The notes: generated by a model not told the origin, from the letters alone. A stretch of DNA of 64,000 nt from Streptomyces sp. 11x1 (GCF_032598905.1 NZ_CP122458.1:2108001-2172000), one strand, 5' to 3'. Counted from the first letter of the stretch, positions 50,695-59,192 are shown. Made by a program: numbers and translations.

Positions 50695-51944
50695 GGCCTG
50701 CCCTCCACGCGACTGTCACCCCGGGGTAATTGTGAGTGAATGTACCGCAAGTACCGGATCTTGGTTGCCTCGGCCAGTTCGCCGAACCACCGGGTGAAGA
50801 CATCCGCCCCGGCCAGCCCCCGTACGGCTTCCTGCTCCCCCACCCGGCCCTCGCTGATGAACCGGGGGAAGTTGGCCGCCAGCAGCCCACGCAGCCGGTC
50901 GGACTGCTCCTTCGTCTGGAGGTCGTCCCCCGCCAGAGTACTCAGCACCGCTGTCCACGGACGCCGGGCCCGGTCGAACTCCCTTGCCTCGCGAGCCATT
51001 TGGGAGTTCTCCAACGCCCAGGGGTCCACCACCAGGATCCATGGGGCGGTGGGGAGTTCGGTGTCCTGAAGCTCCGTCTGGAACTTGTCGAAGGGCTTCA
51101 CGGTGGGCTCGAAGCCCAGGTTGCGGGCCAGCGCCTCCAGCAGTTCGACCAGAGGTCCCACGGCCGGGCCGTAGGGGCGCCAGTCGTCCACCCGCGGACC
51201 GTAGCGCGTGCTGTCGCGGCCGACCGGTAGTCCCTCCTCGGCCGGGGCGAGCACGGTGATGTGCAGCGGAGAGGCGAAGGGCGGATCGGCGAACGCGTCG
51301 TCCAGGCCCGCCAGCGTCTCCGGCTGCGGCGCCCTCCCCGCGCCGCCCGCCGGCCGCGGCCGGGTGGGCCCCGTGGCCGCCAGGTCGACGATGCGCTGGG
51401 CCAGCCAGTCGGTCACCTGGGCGACCTGGGCGGAGACCCGGTCCGCCGCGCCCTCGTCCTCCGGGTCCGGCCGCTCGGACAGCTCGAGCACCTGGTGGAG
51501 CAGCTGGTGCAGCCCCATGGACTCGTAGTTCTCGGCTGCCTCGCCGATGCCGTCCGGCACCTGCGGGTACTGCTCCTTGACCTTCTTCGGCAGCGACGTG
51601 GGCGAGTACGGCGTCCACAGCACCGGCACGATGCTCGGCCGGCCCTCCGGGGTGGCCCCCTGGGTGACGGCGGTCCACTGCCGGCCGCACTGGGGATTGC
51701 TGAAGTACCTCTTGGAGTACAGCGGAACGAAGACCTGGCAGTCGAGAAGCGCCTGGACCGACTTCTCCCCCGGCGTCCCCGGCCGTTCTACGAAACCGGC
51801 CTCCTCCCGCGTCACTCTCGCGCGCCGCGCCACTTTGCCGCACAGTTCGTCGAAGAACTGGAAGACCAGACGATTCGGATCCTGTGAGGCGTCCCGGTGT
51901 CGGGGAACAGGAACCCGCGCATAGCTCATGAAGAACATCGGCAT
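50691..51944 (-). CDS. fxsC: TIR-like protein FxsC
   Basis: A 417-residue protein: an N-terminal TIR-like domain (about 1-180, FFMSYARVPVPRHRDASQDP, then VFVPLYSKRYFSNPQCGRQW) and a C-terminal FxsC-specific domain (about 220-410, HITVLAPAEEGLPVGRDSTR and PWILVVDPWALEN). Where NAD-cleaving TIRs have WCxxE, this has QCGRQ: the glutamate is Gln, so enzymatic NADase activity is unlikely. ATG 51944 is followed by in-frame ATGs at codons 3 and 6. It lies 4 bp behind the small TIR gene and overlaps fxsT, so translation is coupled. Confidence 0.92.
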   Translation of the reverse strand: MPMFFMSYARVPVPRHRDASQDPNRLVFQFFDELCGKVARRARVTREEAGFVERPGTPGEKSVQALLDCQVFVPLYSKRYFSNPQCGRQWTAVTQGATPEGRPSIVPVLWTPYSPTSLPKKVKEQYPQVPDGIGEAAENYESMGLHQLLHQVLELSERPDPEDEGAADRVSAQVAQVTDWLAQRIVDLAATGPTRPRPAGGAGRAPQPETLAGLDDAFADPPFASPLHITVLAPAEEGLPVGRDSTRYGPRVDDWRPYGPAVGPLVELLEALARNLGFEPTVKPFDKFQTELQDTELPTAPWILVVDPWALENSQMAREAREFDRARRPWTAVLSTLAGDDLQTKEQSDRLRGLLAANFPRFISEGRVGEQEAVRGLAGADVFTRWFGELAEATKIRYLRYIHSQLPRGDSRVEGRP

Positions 51945-51948
51945 CCTG

Positions 51949-52605
51949 CTACTCCCCCTCGAAGACGTTCCGGAGGTCTTTGAACAGCTCCGTGTCGCAC
52001 GGTTCCAGGCTGGTCTGCTGGGCCACCTTGACGATCATCTGGGCGAGCGCCCACACAGAACTGCGGTACTTGGCGTGGCGGCCCGCCTGCTTCAGTCCGT
52101 AGAGGCCCGACTGCAGGTAGTCCTTACCCAGAACGGGGTGGGCGTACTGCACCTTCGCCGCGACCGGCGGCAGTGTCAGATGCTGCTGTCCCACCCAGAG
52201 GACGGGAATGATCGCGTTGCCCGTGTACGGCCGGGTCCGAAGCTGTTCCTCCTGACGCCGGGCGAAGGCGTCCCATTCCTTTCCGCACCATTCCCTCTTG
52301 AAGTACCGACTGGTGTAGATGGGCACGAAGACCCGGCAGGTGGCCAGGGCGTGTTTGAGTCTGCTCTGCCAGTCCTCGCCGAGATCGATGCTCTGGTCGA
52401 GGAATCCCGGCGATTCCTCGCCATCGTGATCCGTCAGCTGCATGATGTCGCTGCATAAGTGGGCGTGAAACTGCTCCAGAGCCATGTCCGACGGGTCTTT
52501 CTTCGCCCTCGTGCCCGTTATCGGCAACCGTGCGTAACTCATGAAGAACACGTACGGATCGGAGGAATCCGACGCCGGTGTCACCTGAGAAGCCGGATGA
52601 ATCAT
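51949..52605 (-). CDS. Stand-alone TIR-domain protein of the fxs operon
   Basis: A 218-residue protein that is mostly one TIR domain (about 18-175): YVFFMSYARLPITGTRAKKD, QSRLKHALATCRVFVPIYTS, and RYFKREWCGKEWDAFARRQE. It closely parallels the N-terminal part of FxsC and probably arose by duplication, but here the canonical WCxxE motif (WCGKE) is intact, so NADase activity is conceivable (inference). ATG 52605 lies 181 bp downstream of the fxsB stop; the next gene starts 4 bp past its stop. The C-terminal 40 residues (SLEPCDTELFKDLRNVFEGE) are not TIR. Confidence 0.9.
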   Translation of the reverse strand: MIHPASQVTPASDSSDPYVFFMSYARLPITGTRAKKDPSDMALEQFHAHLCSDIMQLTDHDGEESPGFLDQSIDLGEDWQSRLKHALATCRVFVPIYTSRYFKREWCGKEWDAFARRQEEQLRTRPYTGNAIIPVLWVGQQHLTLPPVAAKVQYAHPVLGKDYLQSGLYGLKQAGRHAKYRSSVWALAQMIVKVAQQTSLEPCDTELFKDLRNVFEGE

Positions 52606-52786
52606 GGACTCGCCTTTCCCCTCCCCCGTCGCCCACCTCGGGTCTCCCCGCCCCGAGCATCACAGCTGAATCTCCTCCAGGATCCATTGGAACGCGAAAC
52701 CCGCTGTGGGTGCCAGGGGTCGGCCCGAGCAAGTTGTACCGGACACCCGTGCCAAACCCGTGCCGAAAAGGGGAGTTGACCGGAGG
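52606..52786. other. Gap within the fxs operon
   Basis: A 181-bp spacer, the only real gap in the operon. It contains a direct repeat GGCACGGGT (minus strand, twice, 2 bp apart) and may hold a promoter for the three TIR/STAND genes. No second precursor peptide with a C-terminal FxSxx is encoded in either strand. Confidence 0.4.
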
Positions 52787-55315
52787 TCAGACGGCGATCG
52801 GGCCGGATTCGGCCACTCCGCCCAAGCTCTCGGCCTCGCCCCGGAGCCCACGCACGAACCGGTGTCCCAGGGCGGTCAGGGAGCCGGTTCCGGCCACCGT
52901 GTCGAGGGCGTCCAGTACCGCCGTGCGCCACTTGTCCGCCTCGACGCGGGAGCGTTCGTACAGGGCCGGGCCGACCCCGGCCACACCGCGGCGGACCCTG
53001 AGCCGCCAGATGTCGGCGACCGCGAGGTGGGCATACGCGCCCTGCACGATGGCGTCGAGGGGCCGGGCGTCGGGACGCCACAGCACGCGGTAGCGGCGGT
53101 CGTCGAGACCGTCGAGCAGGTCGAACATGTCGAGCATCGCGCCCAGTTTGACGTGCTGGTACTCGTGGACGATCAGCATGGCCAGATCCTCGGCCGAACG
53201 GGGCAGCGCGATGCCGACCGCCCCGAAGGCGTGCCGGGAGGTGGCGCTGACGTCGTCACCGGACGCGGCCGGCACGAGCGGGGTCACCGTGGTCAGCCCG
53301 GCGGCTATCCCCTGCGCGTACTCGGGGTACTCGGTCCTGATCAACTGCCAGGCCTCCCCGAACATCGTCTCCCACCGTCGGAATTCGGCCTCGGACAGCC
53401 GGGGCAGGGGCTTGTAGCCGTAGCAGTCACGGGAGGGGTCGAGGTCGTCGAGGGCCACTTCCAGTCCGTCGGCGGACAGATGGCGCAGGGGCTGCCAGCG
53501 CATCCCGTCGGGGGGCAGTTCCTGGCCCAGGGTCCGTCCTTCGACGGTGAGCGCGGTGTCGGCGGCCGTCACGGTGAGCGTTCCGGAGGGGCGACGACGA
53601 CTGTCGGCACCCAGCGACAGCCGCCCCAGCCCCGGGAGATGGATCGCCGACCCCTCGGGCTCGTGCCGCAGCGGGACGGACAGGGTCAGCCGACCGCCGG
53701 CGCGCGCGACGGCCGACAGCGCGGCCTCCGCCGGCCGCCCCTCGGCCCGCCGACGCACCGGCTGCCCGCACGCGAGGGCCCACACGCGCAGGTACGGGTC
53801 GGCCAGCAGGACGTCCAGCGCGGCTGCGGGCAGGGCCAGGATCGCCTCCCAGCCGGGTCCCGAGTCGACCGGATCGCCGATTCCCGGGCCCGCACCCGCA
53901 CCCGCAGCCATGCCTGCGGTCCCGTCCACACCCGCAACCACGCCCGCATCCGCCGGAGTCGGCCCGGCGGTCAGTCCCGGGCGGGAGCGGGTGCCGGGGG
54001 CCGGCCCTCGGCCGGGAGCCATGGCCCGGCCCGGATCCGGACCCTGGGTGTCCGCGCGGCGGGCCGCCGCCAGCAGTGCCCTGCGCTGGCTGTTCTGGGC
54101 CGCCGCCAGGGAGCGGACGGCCGCCGCGCCGCCGTATCCGGCGGCCAGTTCGTCGAAGTGGGTCCAGGACAGGCCGTGCCAGCCGTGGCGGACGTCGGCG
54201 TCGTTGCGCTCCGTGGCCTGGACGTACTCGATGATCTTCAGCAGGTCGGCGCAGTAGACGGAGGGGTTGTCGAACCCGTTGGAGGCGCGGTGGCGGTGTC
54301 CGTAGAGGCCGCCGCCGCAGACCGAGACGACGGGGCAGGCGCGGCACTGTGCGCTCAGTCCGTCCAGCCCGGCGCGGCGGGCCTGGATGCCCCGGTGCTC
54401 GGCGGCCTCCTCCAAGCGGTGGGTGGCGAGGTGCATGCCGGTCGCCGGGGCTCCCGGGTAGGCCGTCTTCAGCCAGTCCGCCTGTTCGAGGGCACCGTCG
54501 GTCTCGATCACGAGCAGGTCCGAACTGCCCAGTCCCAGTGCCTCGGTGAGGCTGCCACGGCCCCGGGTCAGCCGGCCGATGGACTCGAACATGCGGATGC
54601 GCATCGGCATGCCGTCGGCGATCCACCGCTTGTGCACGGCGATCAGCCAGTCCGCGTAGTCGGTCTCGCCGCCGGGGCGGGGTGGCGGGAACTCCCAGGT
54701 GGCGTGCGGCAGCAGGAAGTCCACAGCCGGCGGGCGGAGTTCGGCCAGCGCCCGGTACACCTCCACCGGGTCGTTCTCGACGTCGATGGTGCAGAGCAGT
54801 CCGCCGAAGGCTGCTCGGTGGGGCGGTGTGCCGAGGAGACGTACGGCGCGGACCGCATCACGGTAGGAGCCGGAGCCGTCCCGTCTGATCCGGTGGCGGT
54901 CGTTGGACGCCTCGTCGCCGTCGAGCGAGATGCTGGTGACGATGGACTCGTCGACGAGCATCGCGCAGAACTCGTCGTCCAGGCGGAGGCCGTTGGTCTG
55001 CATGCGCAGGTCGAGTTCGGCCACGCCGTGCAGCGCCGAGCGGAGCGAGCGGGCGAAGCCGCGCAGTCGTTCCCGGCCGGCGAGCAGGGGCTCACCGCCG
55101 TGCAGGACGACGTGCACCCGGGTGAGCCGGTGCGCGGCCGCGTGCTCGGCGATCCGCCCGGCCACATGACGGAACGTTTCGTCGGACATCGTCACCGGAC
55201 GCCCGCGCCAGCTCTGGTCGGCGTGCTGGTAGACGTAGCAGTGGTCACAGGCCAGATCGCAACGGCTGTGCACCTTGATCACAAACTGGCGGAAGGGCCG
55301 CGCCGCCACCGTCAC
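52787..55315 (-). CDS. fxsB: FxsB: radical SAM/SPASM enzyme fused to HExxH domain
   Basis: An 842-residue fusion. Residues about 10-230 are a radical SAM core with the iron-sulfur motif CDLACDHC (Cys19, 23, 26) and HGGEPLL. A SPASM-type cysteine region follows (QCRACPVVSVCGGGLYGHR, about 335). After a Pro/Gly/Ala-rich linker (about 440-500) comes an HExxH domain with HEYQH at 717-721 and the family signature LWRPDARPLDAIVQGAYAHL. Stand-alone HExxH-motif proteins in peptide clusters have been linked to iron/2-oxoglutarate-dependent beta-hydroxylation. So one polypeptide may install two modifications on the FxsA peptide. GTG 55315 lies 33 bp past fxsA. Confidence 0.93.
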   Translation of the reverse strand: MTVAARPFRQFVIKVHSRCDLACDHCYVYQHADQSWRGRPVTMSDETFRHVAGRIAEHAAAHRLTRVHVVLHGGEPLLAGRERLRGFARSLRSALHGVAELDLRMQTNGLRLDDEFCAMLVDESIVTSISLDGDEASNDRHRIRRDGSGSYRDAVRAVRLLGTPPHRAAFGGLLCTIDVENDPVEVYRALAELRPPAVDFLLPHATWEFPPPRPGGETDYADWLIAVHKRWIADGMPMRIRMFESIGRLTRGRGSLTEALGLGSSDLLVIETDGALEQADWLKTAYPGAPATGMHLATHRLEEAAEHRGIQARRAGLDGLSAQCRACPVVSVCGGGLYGHRHRASNGFDNPSVYCADLLKIIEYVQATERNDADVRHGWHGLSWTHFDELAAGYGGAAAVRSLAAAQNSQRRALLAAARRADTQGPDPGRAMAPGRGPAPGTRSRPGLTAGPTPADAGVVAGVDGTAGMAAGAGAGPGIGDPVDSGPGWEAILALPAAALDVLLADPYLRVWALACGQPVRRRAEGRPAEAALSAVARAGGRLTLSVPLRHEPEGSAIHLPGLGRLSLGADSRRRPSGTLTVTAADTALTVEGRTLGQELPPDGMRWQPLRHLSADGLEVALDDLDPSRDCYGYKPLPRLSEAEFRRWETMFGEAWQLIRTEYPEYAQGIAAGLTTVTPLVPAASGDDVSATSRHAFGAVGIALPRSAEDLAMLIVHEYQHVKLGAMLDMFDLLDGLDDRRYRVLWRPDARPLDAIVQGAYAHLAVADIWRLRVRRGVAGVGPALYERSRVEADKWRTAVLDALDTVAGTGSLTALGHRFVRGLRGEAESLGGVAESGPIAV

Positions 55316-55348
55316 CGGTACGATCCCTCGTCGTTCCGGCCAGGCCGG

Positions 55349-55504
55349 TCAGAGCGACGACTGGAAGGCGGCCACCGGCTCTCCGCCACCTGCGAGCATC
55401 CTTGCCATGGCGGACTCCTGCGCGGACTCGGGCACCTCGTCCAGTGAGGTGTCGTGCAGGTCCCTGACCACGCTCGTGGCGAAGGGCTGCTCGTACCTGT
55501 CCAT
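55349..55504 (-). CDS. fxsA: FxSxx-COOH precursor peptide
   Basis: A 51-residue peptide, MDRYEQPFATSVVRDLHDTS followed by LDEVPESAQESAMARMLAGG and ending GEPVAAFQSSL. The last five residues, FQSSL, fit the F-x-S-x-x-COOH rule that names the family, and the position immediately ahead of fxsB is diagnostic. ATG 55504 has GAGGAG upstream. The N-terminal 40 residues would act as leader, the C-terminal FxSxx segment as core (inference). The DNA upstream contains no second copy. Confidence 0.9.
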   Translation of the reverse strand: MDRYEQPFATSVVRDLHDTSLDEVPESAQESAMARMLAGGGEPVAAFQSSL

Positions 55505-55625
55505 AGGCGTCGTCTCCTCGGGCGTACGGCTCCGGGCGGCACACCTCATAGTGACGGCCCGGTAACCGAACAGCAAGGCGATCGCAAGCCAAGTCCGCTG
55601 ACCGGCGGGAAGTCGTTCGCCGACC

Positions 55626-55661
55626 GGCGAGGGGGCCTTCGTGATGAGAGGCGCCCTCGCC
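55626..55661 (-). terminator. Hairpin between the ABC operon and fxsA
   Basis: GGCGAGGGGGCCT and AGGCGCCCTCGCC pair over 12 of 13 positions with a 10-nt loop. It lies 41 bp past the stop of the upstream ATPase gene, so it probably separates the sugar-importer transcript from the fxs operon. Confidence 0.55.
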
Positions 55662-55702
55662 ATGTCGTCGGCCGCGTGGCCGCTCACGAGGAGCGGCCGG
55701 GG

Positions 55703-56602
55703 TCAGGCAGCCCCGTCCTTCGAGGAGCCCGCGGGTGCGGTGAGATCGTCCTCCTCGGGAAGCTCTTCGACGTCGACGCCGCGGACTTGGGCCAACTCGT
55801 GCTTGAGCGCGGCCAGTTCGGTGCCGCCCGCCATGTGGTTGGTGAGTTCCTCCAGGCTGACCCGGTCGCGGGGGGCGCTCAGTTCGAGGGTGCCCAGGCG
55901 CAGGACGCTGAAGTGGTCGCCGACCATGTAGGCGTGGTGGGGGTTGTGGGTGATGAAGATGACGCCGAGGCCGCGGTCGCGGGCGGCGGCGATGTACTTC
56001 AGCACCACACCGGACTGCTTGACCCCGAGCGCGGCGGTGGGCTCGTCCAGGATGAGGACGCGGGCACCGAAGTAGACGGCGCGGGCGATGGCCACGCACT
56101 GGCGCTGACCGCCGGAGAGGGTGCCGATGGGCTGGTCGAGGTCGTCCAGGACTATGCCCATGTTCCGCAGTTCCTCGTCCGCGGTCTTCTTCATCTTCTC
56201 GATGTCGAGGCGGCGGATCGGCCAGGGGCCCTTGGTGAACTCGGAGCCGAGGAAGAAGTTGCGCCAGACCGGCATCAGGGGCACGGTCGCCAGGTCCTGG
56301 TAGACGGTGGCGATGCCGGCGTCCAGGGCCTCGCGCGGGGTGGTGAACCGCACCGGGTTCCCGTCGACGAGGACCTCGCCCTCGGTGTGCTGGTGCAGAC
56401 CGGAGATGATCTTGATCAGGGTGGACTTGCCGGCACCGTTGTCGCCCAGGACGCAGGTGACGCGGCCGGGGTGGACGGCGAGGTTCACCCCGTGCAGGGC
56501 GCGGACGTTGCCGTAGGCCTTGCCGGTGTCGCGCAGTTCGACCACGGGCGACTGGTCGTCGGCCGCCGCTTCGGGGGTGCTGGTGGTGTTGCTGGTGGTC
56601 AT
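55703..56602 (-). CDS. Sugar ABC transporter ATP-binding protein (single-ATPase FrcA type)
   Basis: A 299-residue ATPase. Walker A is [16 protein letters not shown] (about 53-68), the signature [19 protein letters not shown] (about 165-183), Walker [13 protein letters not shown] (about 185-196) and the switch His ITHN. Only one nucleotide-binding domain is present, whereas RbsA/XylG-type proteins have two; the fructose/inositol importer ATPases (FrcA-like) are single. ATG 56602 follows GGAGGTG. Last gene of a three-gene importer operon reading leftward from the divergent region near 58.9 kb. Confidence 0.92.
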   Translation of the reverse strand: MTTSNTTSTPEAAADDQSPVVELRDTGKAYGNVRALHGVNLAVHPGRVTCVLGDNGAGKSTLIKIISGLHQHTEGEVLVDGNPVRFTTPREALDAGIATVYQDLATVPLMPVWRNFFLGSEFTKGPWPIRRLDIEKMKKTADEELRNMGIVLDDLDQPIGTLSGGQRQCVAIARAVYFGARVLILDEPTAALGVKQSGVVLKYIAAARDRGLGVIFITHNPHHAYMVGDHFSVLRLGTLELSAPRDRVSLEELTNHMAGGTELAALKHELAQVRGVDVEELPEEDDLTAPAGSSKDGAA

Positions 56603-56610
56603 GGGGTGGT

Positions 56611-57687
56611 TCACCTCCGGGTGGCCTGGGCGCGGACCCACAAGTTGACGAGGGCGGCGATCAGGAGCATCACGCCGAGGAAGGCCTTGAACCAGTCGGG
56701 GTTCCAGTTGGCGTAGACGATGCCCTGGTTGACCATGCCGAAGATGAAGGCGCCGATGACCGGGCCGATCGCGGAGCCGTAGCCGCCGGTCAGCAGGCAG
56801 CCGCCGATCACCGCGGCGATGATGTAGAGGAACTCGTTGCCCACGCCCTCGTTGGACTGCACCGTGTTGAACGAGAACAGCAGGTGCATGCCGACGAACC
56901 AGGCGCCCGCGCCCACGCCCATGAACAGGGCGACCTTGGTGAAGTTCACGGGCACGCCGACGGCCCGCGCACTGTCCTTGTTGCCGCCGACGGCGAAGAT
57001 CCAGTTGCCGAACTTGGTGCGCAGCAGCAGCCAGGTCGCGATCGCGGCGAAGACCAGCCAGTAGAAGATCGTGATCTTGAAGTCGACGCCGCCGATGGAG
57101 ATCTCGGAGGCGAAGACGCTCTTGGCCTGGTCGAAGCCGTCCATGTCGGCGATCGAGTCGGAGGCCACGTTGCCGGTGAAGATCTTCGTCACCGCGAGGT
57201 TGGAGCCCTGGAGGATCAGGAACGAGCCCAGGGTGACCAGGAAGCTCGGCAGGCCCGTCCTGATCAGCAGCCAGCCGTTGAACGCGCCGACTGCCAGGGA
57301 GACGACCAGGGCGACGAGCACGCCGGTCCACACGTTCACCGTCAGCTGGAAGCTCAGGATCGCCGCCGTCAGCGCGGAGGTCGTCACCGCGACACCGGCG
57401 GACAGGTCGAACTCGCCGCCGATCATCAGCAGCGCCACCGGCAGGGCCATGATGCCCATCACCGAGGCCTGGTACAGCACCGTCGCCAGCGAGCTCGCCT
57501 CACGGAAGGAGGGGGCGACGGCGAAGAAGAAGACGTAGACACCGATCGCGGCGATCAGCGCGCCGACCTCGGGGCGGGCCAGCAGACGCCGGCCCAGGGA
57601 ACGCTGTGCGGTACGGCCGTCCTTCTGGGCGGCCGGCGGAGCCGGCGACGAGGAGGAACCCGTCGCCGGTGCCGTTGCTTGGGTCAT
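56611..57687 (-). CDS. Sugar ABC transporter permease
   Basis: A 358-residue permease of the ribose/xylose/inositol type (RbsC/FrcC family) with about 8-10 hydrophobic helices after a 35-residue Ala/Pro-rich N-terminal extension. Typical stretches are [20 protein letters not shown] (about 92-111), [20 protein letters not shown] (about 138-157) and [20 protein letters not shown] (near 300). It lies 7 bp downstream of the binding-protein gene and 8 bp ahead of the ATPase gene, all on one transcript. Substrate inferred from the adjacent inositol genes. Confidence 0.92.
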   Translation of the reverse strand: MTQATAPATGSSSSPAPPAAQKDGRTAQRSLGRRLLARPEVGALIAAIGVYVFFFAVAPSFREASSLATVLYQASVMGIMALPVALLMIGGEFDLSAGVAVTTSALTAAILSFQLTVNVWTGVLVALVVSLAVGAFNGWLLIRTGLPSFLVTLGSFLILQGSNLAVTKIFTGNVASDSIADMDGFDQAKSVFASEISIGGVDFKITIFYWLVFAAIATWLLLRTKFGNWIFAVGGNKDSARAVGVPVNFTKVALFMGVGAGAWFVGMHLLFSFNTVQSNEGVGNEFLYIIAAVIGGCLLTGGYGSAIGPVIGAFIFGMVNQGIVYANWNPDWFKAFLGVMLLIAALVNLWVRAQATRR

Positions 57688-57694
57688 GATCGGA

Positions 57695-58711
57695 TCACCG
57701 GGTGCCCTTCGCGGCGAACTTGGCGATCTGGTCCACGTTGTCCTTGTCCACGAACGCCGGACCGGTCAGCACGGGAGCCTCGCCACCGCCGCTGTAGTTG
57801 CCGTTGTTCTTGTAGAGCCACAGCGAGTCCACGGCCAGGTAGCCCTGGAGGTAGGGCTGCTGGTCCACGGCGAACTCGATGTCACCCGCCTTGATCGCGT
57901 CCGTCAGCTCCTTGTTCAGGTCGAACGTCGCCACCTTTGCCTTGCTGCCCGCGTCGTCCACGGACTGCACGGAGGTCAGGGCGATCGGGGCGCCGAGCGT
58001 GACGACCTCGTCGATGGAGGTGTCCTGCTTGAGCTTCGCCGTGACGGTCGACTTCACCGACGGCATGTCCGTGCCGTTGACGTAGAGGTTCTCGGTCTTG
58101 CCCTTGAACGTCTTCTTCACGCCGGCGCAGCGCGCCTCCAGGGAGACATTGCCCTGCTCGTGGATGACGCAGACCGCGTGCTTCGCGCCGGTCTCGTTGA
58201 GCTTCTTGCCGAAGGCCTCGCCCGAGACCTGCTCGTCCTGACCGAAGAAGGAGAGCAGCCCCTGCTCCTGCCACACCTCCATACCGGAGTTGAGACCCAC
58301 GACGGGGATTCCGGCCTTCTCCGCCTTGGCGATGACGTCCTTCATCGCATCCGGCTTGGCGAGGGTGACGGCGATGCCGTCGACCTTCTGGTCGATCGCG
58401 TTCTGCACGAGGTTGGCTTGGTTGGCCGCGTTCGGGTCGTTCGAGTAGACGAGCTTGACGTTGTCCTTGTCGGCGGCCGTCTGGGCACCCTTGCGGACGA
58501 TGTCCCAGAAGGTGTCGCCCTGACCCGCGTGGGTCACCATCGCGACCGTCATCTGCGGAGTGTCGGCCTTGCCCGCGGCGGCGTTCGACCCGCCCTCCTC
58601 GGCCTCCTTGCCGCCGGAGTCGCTGGAGCAGCCGGCTATCAGCAGCGCGGAGGCCGCTGCCATGGCGAAGAAGGGGGCCACTCTGCGCGAGCGGGAGTAC
58701 GTGCGGTCCAT
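57695..58711 (-). CDS. Sugar ABC transporter substrate-binding lipoprotein
   Basis: A 338-residue periplasmic-binding-protein-like lipoprotein (type I fold, RbsB/IatA group). The signal peptide ends in lipobox LIAGC (Cys about 28), followed by a Gly/Ser-rich linker. The mature protein has the hinge-type motifs VAMVTHAGQGDTFWDIVRKG (about 56-75), IDQKVDGIAVTLAKPDAM and the conserved late segment VDQQPYLQGYLAVDSLWLY. Its operon is divergent from iolD and shares its control region, so myo-inositol or a related cyclitol is the probable ligand (inference). Confidence 0.93.
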   Translation of the reverse strand: MDRTYSRSRRVAPFFAMAAASALLIAGCSSDSGGKEAEEGGSNAAAGKADTPQMTVAMVTHAGQGDTFWDIVRKGAQTAADKDNVKLVYSNDPNAANQANLVQNAIDQKVDGIAVTLAKPDAMKDVIAKAEKAGIPVVGLNSGMEVWQEQGLLSFFGQDEQVSGEAFGKKLNETGAKHAVCVIHEQGNVSLEARCAGVKKTFKGKTENLYVNGTDMPSVKSTVTAKLKQDTSIDEVVTLGAPIALTSVQSVDDAGSKAKVATFDLNKELTDAIKAGDIEFAVDQQPYLQGYLAVDSLWLYKNNGNYSGGGEAPVLTGPAFVDKDNVDQIAKFAAKGTR

Positions 58712-58864
58712 CTTTCCTGCACCTCACTGTGCGACAGGGGGAAAGGGAACGGGACAGCGTCGGGCGGATGCCCGCGCAGGCCCGGACGTTCGAAGTCCGG
58801 ATCATTGTGCCGGTAGGCCGACTGCGCTGTTTCGTTGGGACGGGATACAAACCCCTGCCGGACC

Positions 58865-58936
58865 CCCCTGTCAAGACTTTGTTAAGACATCATTTCACGA
58901 GCAGGTCAGGATGTCAGTACAAAGCCTTGACAGGGG
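58865..58936. promoter_or_regulatory. 72-bp dyad with divergent TTGACA promoters between importer and iolD
   Basis: The two 27-bp ends (58865-58891 and 58910-58936) match in 23 of 27 positions as inverted repeats, with a common centre at 58900.5. Each arm contains TTGACA: on the plus strand at 58927-58932, with TAAACC 18 bp further, and on the minus strand at 58874-58869, with TTGTAT about 18 bp further. So the dyad carries the -35 boxes of both divergent promoters and is the likely operator. Confidence 0.75.
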
Positions 58937-59042
58937 GTCGGTTCGGGTCCTAAACCTGGGATACATCCGGACCCGGGCGTGCGCACCCCCACGCGCGGCG
59001 GGTCTCCGCCGGCCCGCATCCCCCACCTGAGGAGCGACGCGC

Positions 59043-59141
59043 ATGCCCGAGCCCGCCGAATCCCTCGATCCGATCACGACGGCCGTATCGGAATCGATCT
59101 CCATCCGTTGCAGACCGGCGTCCCCGTCGCGCGTGTCGAGC
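59043..59141 (+). pseudogene. iolC: 5' relic of iolC (5-dehydro-2-deoxygluconokinase), frameshifted
   Basis: Behind a good ribosome site (GAGGAGCG) ATG 59043 reads MPEPAESLDPITT, then after a one-base shift RIGIDLHPLQTGVPVARVE, which is the N-terminus of IolC (family form: ITxGRIGVDLYPLQTGVP). Similarity stops after about 33 codons; the remaining roughly 290 codons are gone. In the translated frame a stop occurs at 59142-59144. It stands where iolC normally precedes iolD, and could survive as a leader ORF for iolD. Confidence 0.8.
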
Positions 59142-59192
59142 TGAGCCCACCCGTACGAAACCCCCACCACCACCCCAACCCGTGAGGTCCCG

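Noticed and set aside
52660..52851. A 63-codon minus-strand frame in the fxsB-TIR gap as a possible second precursor peptide
   Set aside because: It ends ILEEIQL, not FxSxx, and its start lies inside fxsB in another frame.
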